Part shown: positions 1 to 6,800 of the stretch, piece by piece | Layout of the letters: each line of letters begins with the position of its first letter | How positions within the stretch are numbered: position 1 is the first letter of the stretch | Source: Phoronis pallida | Lineage: Eukaryota > Phoronida > Phoronidae | Assembly: GCA_028565715.1 (NCBI GenBank) | Contig: JAOXYC010231681.1 | Location: 1 to 10,608, forward strand | DNA: 10,608 nucleotides | Direction of reading: 5' to 3' | Notes under the pieces: model-generated | Told to the model about the DNA's origin: nothing | Database searches by the model: none | Seen by the model: only the letters and a program-made list of their open reading frames with translations | Translations under genes and position numbers: made by a program

Positions 1-668
1 TATGTAAACATCCCGCTAACCAACTCTAACAATGGCCGGGGCATCTCCGTGTATAATTACGTGATTGATATTAGTATTAGTAATTGATTTCGTGTCGGGC
101 TTTTGAACAGGCTGCATGGTTCTGGAAGAAGTGATGGAGTTGTGCTTTTAAAAGAATATAGACAAGTGGCCTCCCTAGCTGTTTCAACATGGACCCCAGC
201 ATTTAGACAGCACCTTATATAATAACCCAGAAATCTGAGCTCTAAAACTACGTAATTTCGATTTTATGTGATTTTACATGCCAGGTCTCCAGGCTTCTTA
301 TATAATAGACAGGGAGCCGAGTTATTTTCGCCCTTCAGACTAAAGACCCTTTTGACTAACGACCCTTCGGACTATTGACCCAATACACGCTGTTCTAGGT
401 CGATAGTTAGTATAGGGTTGGTAATCCGAATACAGATTATTAACCTTTTGGACTGTAGACCCTTCAAATATATAGTCTGAGACCCTTCGGATTACTGACC
501 TCGACCAAATTTCTCAGAGACAAATTTTGAGTGACACTGACATTATAGTTCTAGTCTACTCTAGGCCATGAAACGTCAAAATAGATTTGAGTCAAATAAT
601 ATCATATTCAAACACACGTTTTTTTTATGGGTACAACACTAAGAATTTCTGCAATTTGTTTCTTTTAG
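1..668. other. Upstream intron or 5' flank, no exon recognised
   Basis: No reading frame here resembles the HLCS N-terminus, and the stretch ends in a pyrimidine-rich acceptor (TTCTTTTAG, ending at 668). It is therefore most likely the intron before the first visible HLCS exon. It contains a cluster of short degenerate repeats (331-498) and two copies of CTTATATAATA near 212 and 297, which I cannot assign to a promoter. Confidence 0.6.
331..498. repeat. Degenerate 16-bp tandem repeat cluster
   Basis: Three back-to-back 16-bp units lie at 331-346, 347-362 and 363-378. They share the pattern CCCTT(C/T)(A/G/T)GACTA followed by (A/T/C) and GA. Related units recur at 442-459, 460-482 and 483-498. 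TAATCCGAA (422-430) is the reverse complement of TTCGGATTA (486-494), so part of the cluster is inverted. It looks like a decayed minisatellite in non-coding DNA. Confidence 0.65.
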
Positions 669-836
669 CAAGTCATAGACCTGAGTCATTGGACGGCTTA
701 TCTGTCAGCTCAGAATCGACTGCTAGATCAGAGAAGTGAAGGAGAGGTGCGTGTTCTCCTGGAGGTGTACAGACCCGAGGATGAAGAAAGCTTTCTTGAG
801 AGATCATTCAATACACCAAGAATTAAACAAGTCAAG
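669..836 (+). CDS. HLCS: HLCS exon 1 of the window (N-terminal region)
   Basis: This exon has 56 whole codons, residues 1-56, from QVIDLSHW to RIKQVK. It starts after the acceptor at 667-668 and ends at the donor GTTAGT (837), phase 0. The other two frames contain stops. It has no in-frame Met, so earlier coding exons must lie before position 1. Assignment rests on splice sites, an open frame, and a clean junction to the next exon; I recognise this divergent part less strongly than the catalytic exons. Confidence 0.75.
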
Positions 837-3800
837 GTTAGTGAATAATAATCCTTTTGTCGTCTAAACTCTACTAGCATTTCTAAGCCATCAAAAACAG
901 GGTGGACACAAAAAATATCAACATTTTGTTTTGGGATAATTTCTCCAAACTTATCGTTTCAGGTTGCTATAGTTGATTAGATCATGTGTGAGAGTTAAAT
1001 TAACACAAACCTTTATCAAATGAGTTTTTGATTTTTTGCCTCGCAATCAAATATTATTCGATGGCTATATTATGCTTTAGACAAGGGTAGTTTTTGTCAT
1101 ACGTTTAGAAATTATATGATTTGTACGGTTCTTGTTTATTTATATAATTTTGGGCCTGAAAATTGTGATCACTACCAAATGCAAAAATTCATTGTTTCAA
1201 GTGCTTGGAAAGGAATTCTGACAACAATGGAAACTATGTTGTTTGAGTGTCTGCAGGGGACAATACATGAATAAATTATTTTGTTCAATAAAATTAAACT
1301 TTAAGAACAGTCATTTCTTTTTGTCATAGTTGCAAAAAGAAATGGTTTTTCTTGGCAATTAACTTGTCAAACAAAATTAAATGCTTATATGTTAATCAAA
1401 AAATCTAGATGATGTTACTTTTCTTTTTAGGTGACAGATATATCGACTCCTCTAGCCTGGAAAAGTGGCAGTAATCCATTTGGGATAATCTTGTCTTGCA
1501 GTGAGGAGAACTTTGTAACATTATGCACAGCGTTCTACTATGGTTGTCTAGTCATGGATGAAATCTTGGAAGTACAGGAGCTCATTTGTGAGTTTGAGAA
1601 AATACCGTATTTATAGATTCTATTATTTCTTTCCCAATTAATATGGTACAGTATTTTAATCAATTTTAAACTAGAAATTGGGTCACCTAAGAAAAATTGG
1701 AATTTTTTATGTCTAAATTGGGACACCCTGAAAACATAGACCTGTGACTTTGGGATAAAAAGTCAAATTTCTGAAAATGATAAAATTCAAAGTGTCCCAA
1801 AATGGTGAGGAAATACCGTAATCAAATAAGGGCTACCCTAGCAGGTGCTAATCAGTTTTTGCTCACTTCTGACTTATTCTGGATACAGTATTTTCTTGCT
1901 TTTTTGGGAGACCTGTCATTTTGGGACACCAAAAATTATTTTTTGTTTCTCGCCAAGATTCAAAAATCAATATGTGTGTAATGTCGCTATAATTTAGGAC
2001 ATCACACGCTCAAATTTTTTACTATAGTACGTAACTCAACTGCTCATGTGTCATCTTGAGAAGTTTGTACACCAACTAGTGTGCATCTTTGGTGTCCATC
2101 AAGTTGACACTTTGAAAAGGATCACTTGGGATTTTGGGCAAAAAGTCAAATTTTCGAGAGAAAAAAATTAATTTTGAAGTGTCTCATGGATCAAAAATGC
2201 CATAGCGTCCAATGGGACATCTTATTATTTTTTCAATGTGTTATAATTTCTTTAATTTGTTCAAAAATCATCCTTTTTAGGTTAAGTTATTATACTTTTA
2301 TTCTATTGTAGCTGTAAAAACAACAGGCAGGCCTCATTCTCTGTTCGAGAAATCAAAGAAATTAAGCGACACAGTAAACAACAGTGATATGGACAATAAA
2401 GCTGCTATGAAACCACCAAATGTTCTCATATATTGCGGTAAAAGAGATTCGGAAAGGAATTTTCAAGAAATCAAGAATGTCATCTCTAAGAGTTTAGACA
2501 CAAATCGTTACATCATTTATCACTTATCTCACGAGAAAGTCACATCAACCCCGTGGATGGACAATGCATCATTGTTGATAATCGCATGCGAACGTCTTTA
2601 TGATGATTCGGACAAAACATTTTTCAATTTCTACAAAACTGGTGGTAAAATTCTTAACTTTGGCAGCACATATGAAAAATTGTTTTTAAAAACTGACATT
2701 CCGAAAAAGGAAGGTCTACCAGTGATTACTATTAGTTCCCAGAGCGGAGATGATATAACGGTTGTTCGCAGTCAGAGTTGTTTCAATGATCTGAATCCGT
2801 TGGACGATGATTGCTCAATAGATGTTCTTGTGAGTGACAATAATGGAAAACCTGTTGTTGTCTCAGCAACATGCTCAAAATCTGGAGGAAAGAGTATCTT
2901 ATCTCAGGTAAAACTACTCACAGATTAATTAAAACTTTTATCAGAAAACCATTGTTAGGTTGTCTCTTAATTGGTTTTTGTGGTTTTGAATCACTCTTAT
3001 CAGGGTTAAGGGTATCGTGATATTAAATTCTCTTTATTTTTTAAACAAATGTTTCAATCACTAAATAAGTTCACCTGGTTGGTGAATATATAAATATGGA
3101 TAAATTCATTTTTCCAAAACTGAAAATTCACCTTGGTTGACAGGAATAACCTGACCACCCCTAGATCAAGTGGTCATTAGTTTAAAATGGCAACTGCAAG
3201 GACCCAAAACTGTCGACCAAGGTCAATTCTCAGGTTGTGAATGATGAATTTATTCATACAAATGTTTTAATTGTAATTGAAGCTGGGCGAAATCCACTTG
3301 ATTAATAAGACTCTTCTGACTTTGATTTTAAAGTAATTTGAGTTATGACTTTTCATAGGACTTGTTTTGGTATTTTTTCCAGATTCTTTTGGAGAAGGAG
3401 ACTAAAGAAATGTCCATCTCGTCAGAAATGTTCAATAAAATGAAGAAGTCCGAGACTGGGCGCCATCTATTGTTGGCTAGTTTTCTTGAAGAACTTGGCA
3501 TTTCATGCGGGGAAGAAGAGAAGGTGTCACTGTCACCTGCGTACCTGTTAACAGACTCGCAGGTGGGTTACTTGACTACCACAGTGTCTGGATTTTTGGT
3601 AGGCGGCGCAATCCAGGGTCTGTCAAAATCTCACTGAATGCTGATATCAGTAATTTATGTTAATGAATTGTGATTCACTGTTTGGGGTTGCCATCTTGTC
3701 TTGATAACCATTCTCACAGTCGGTGGCTGACGTCATGCATCATGACTTGGCAGAATTCATTGACTTAGCCACTGTTAAAAGCACGGATGAGGTCAAACTA

Positions 3801-6800
3801 AGTCATCTCAAAGTTGTTAAACAATCACAAAACATAACGATTTATAAATAGACTATCAAAAAACAATGAAAAACTCTATAAAATACTATACAAACAACTG
3901 ACAATATAAAAATATGTTGCAAGCCGTCTGCTAATGCTGGCGAGATAACGCGAGACTATAAGCATCCGGGAACCCTGGTTTGTCTGCCGTTGCTGTTGTT
4001 GTCAGGCAGCGCCACCTACCCTGAATACCGACCGTGAGAATAGGAGGTGAACCCCTGTGATTGTTTCAGTCCTTGGTTTCTCTAAGTGAGCTGACTTTTA
4101 GTCCTGTGAATGCCCAATAATTGAGTGGTTTTGATTTTTAATGAGCAATGTTTTAAGATGCTTTTGCGCACAGTATGGGTACCCCAATTTTTAAACTTCA
4201 GCCGCTCTGTTCTCCATTCAAGGTTAACCAATCACACCGCAGAAATTGGAGATTTGGTGAAGAGAGTGATGTTATTGGTTGACTTTGGAGGACAAAGTAG
4301 ATTTGAAGCTGAGATATTTCTTGCCCAGGCATTGCACACCAGTCAACATAATAATTCATGCATTGTAAAACTTTGTATTTGTGTTATCTGTTATAGGAAA
4401 CCAAGAATGCTTTTTTGAAAGAGATCAGACAAAGAAGTGGATCGTCAATGATGTTCAAATCATCCAGCCTTTCAGTCGAGTTTTTTAACAAACATCTTGA
4501 AAATAAAAATGAAATAACGCCGCAGTATTTACCAGTTGTGTTGGGTAAGAACATGTGACAAATCTGGAATTTATGCAAGTCGAAAAATTAGATTAATTAA
4601 AAAATGGCCAAGATAAAACTGCCTGAAAAACTACTCTACAAATTTTTAAAAATGTTTTGCCTGCCTTCAAATGTTTTGTCAACCTGCAGGTTTCAGCCCA
4701 GATTTGAACAATTTTACAAAAAAGTTAAAGAAGCCAATATATTTTTAAAACTATAAATAGACGTATAGATTTAGCAGAGCCAAAAACCGGGTTTTAACTG
4801 TGATTGAATTTATTTAATTCGTTTAGAATCTAGTTTTTTGAATTAAAAAAGGGTATCAACAACCGATTATTTTTATTATAGTTTTCAAATCCATTTCTTC
4901 ATTTTTTCAGATCCAAATATTGATATGGTGAGATTTAACCACGCAACGTTCACACAACATCTATCTACACACACACTGGGACATGTAGTGTTATATTCTG
5001 ATGTCACGTCAAGTACTATGACCATCACTGACACGTAAGTTAAATAACTAATCAACGTACACACAACACCTATCACACACACACTAGGACATGTAGTGTT
5101 TAATTCTGATGTCACTTCCAGTACTATGACCGTCACTGACACGTAAGTTAAATAAGTAATCAACTTACACACACACCTATCAACACACACACTAGGACAT
5201 GTAGTGTAATATTCTGATGTCACTTCCAGTACTATGACCGTCACTGACACGTAAGTTAAATAACTAATCAACATACACACAACACCTATCTACTCACACA
5301 CTGGGACATGTAGTGTTATATTCTGATGTCACTTCTAGTACTATGACCATCACTGACACGTAAGTTAAATAACTAATCAACACACACACACACCTATCAA
5401 CACACACACTAGGACATGTAGTGTTATATTCTGATGTCACTTCCAGTACTATGACCATCACTGACACGTGTGTAAAATCTGGCTCAAAAAGTTTTGTCCG
5501 TCTTATTTTTCAAGGATTTGAATAGTTCTGAAACTTTTAAAAATGATAGAAAACTTCAAAACTGTACAGAAAAATTCAGTTGCAAAGGTTCTGAATATTC
5601 AGTAGATTATAATGCATTGGTGAAGTACTTTGAACAGGAAAGAAGATGTTGTATTTATCCTTGCTTATTCATTAGAATAGATTGCTCACAAAGTTTTCAT
5701 TGGCTTTGTTTTCAGTCTGTTGTTTGCAGTTCCAACCTCAGTTGGGTTAGTAGTTGTAGCAGATCAACAAACAAGAGGAAAAGGTAATTTTGCTGCAGAA
5801 TGCTGTAGCCAGCCATTTATATGAAAAACTAGTGTTGATATATAAATGATCATAAGCAAGAGGTTTAATCTCAGAATAAATAAATCAGAGATTATTATAA
5901 TTTATTGTAAATATAATCAAAGCATTGGTTTGTGCTAATTTTTCTCATCAGTTGTAACTGTTCTTGTTTTTGAACAGACACGGTAAACATGTTAATTTTC
6001 TTTTATAATAAATCACATAACACAAAGCACTGAGAGCACTTTATGATTGTGTAGTATAGTTACTTACTAATTTTCGTAAAATTTATTTTTCTTGATCAAG
6101 AATTCGTGATCAAGAAAAATATATTTTTTCGAAAATTTCACCTTTATAAATATTTTGATAAGAAAATCGAAAGAAAGCTGTTTATATTATTTAGGTCGTG
6201 GTGGAAATGCTTGGCTCAGTCCACGAGGTTGTGCACAGTTCACAGTGAATGTTCACCTGCCTCTAACAACTAGGTTAGGCTCTAGAGCATCCATACTTCA
6301 ACATATTGCTGGTCTGGCTGTAGTCAAGGCTGTGAGAACTCTTCAGGGTTATGAGGTAAGAAATATGTGTGTTTCTAGTTCCTTAAAGTATCAGGCACTA
6401 ACTCTATTTACAGCAAGTGGTACTTTTACATCTGGTACTGGAAGAACAAGACTATTTGATCACTAACCCTAACCCCTTAACCTAACCATAATCCTAACCC
6501 TAGGCATGGTCCTGACCTTTTAAAAGCGTTTGCCTAACCCTAATTCGAAGAAAAAAGTACCCTAATGTTAGGAGTATAATAGCAGTTTGATTGAAGTGAC
6601 AGAATATCCCCAATTTAGCATTCATCCCCTGTTTACATTTATTCCATTAGAACAAATTCCCACCCGCAATTACACATAAATTCACAACTAGTATTGGCTC
6701 ATGCAAACCACAATTATTGTATTTGCTCCTCAACTTTGCATGTATTTGCTCGCGTGTGATGGGCTTAATTTACTGTGTAATAGCCCATCAATTTTACTTT

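Noticed and set aside
212-308. Two CTTATATAATA motifs resembling TATA boxes
   Set aside because: The exon that follows begins after a splice acceptor with no start codon, so a promoter here is not supported.
5088-5142. Longer exon copies using CACACACTAG as acceptor
   Set aside because: Splicing there would shift the frame and reach TAA within a few codons, and the CA tract is a poor pyrimidine tract.
4885-5280. 131-codon reverse-strand frame with repeated ISYLTYVSVTVIVLEVTSE blocks
   Set aside because: The protein repeat is only the antisense reading of the 108-bp DNA array over HLCS exon 6.
4944-5469. CRISPR-like array
   Set aside because: The 108-bp units are contiguous copies with no unique spacers and derive from an exon-intron border in a eukaryotic gene.
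5494-5787. 97-codon + strand open frame that overlaps exon 7
   Set aside because: It enters exon 7 in the wrong frame, has no similarity to HLCS, and family alignment needs no extra residues between exons 6 and 7.
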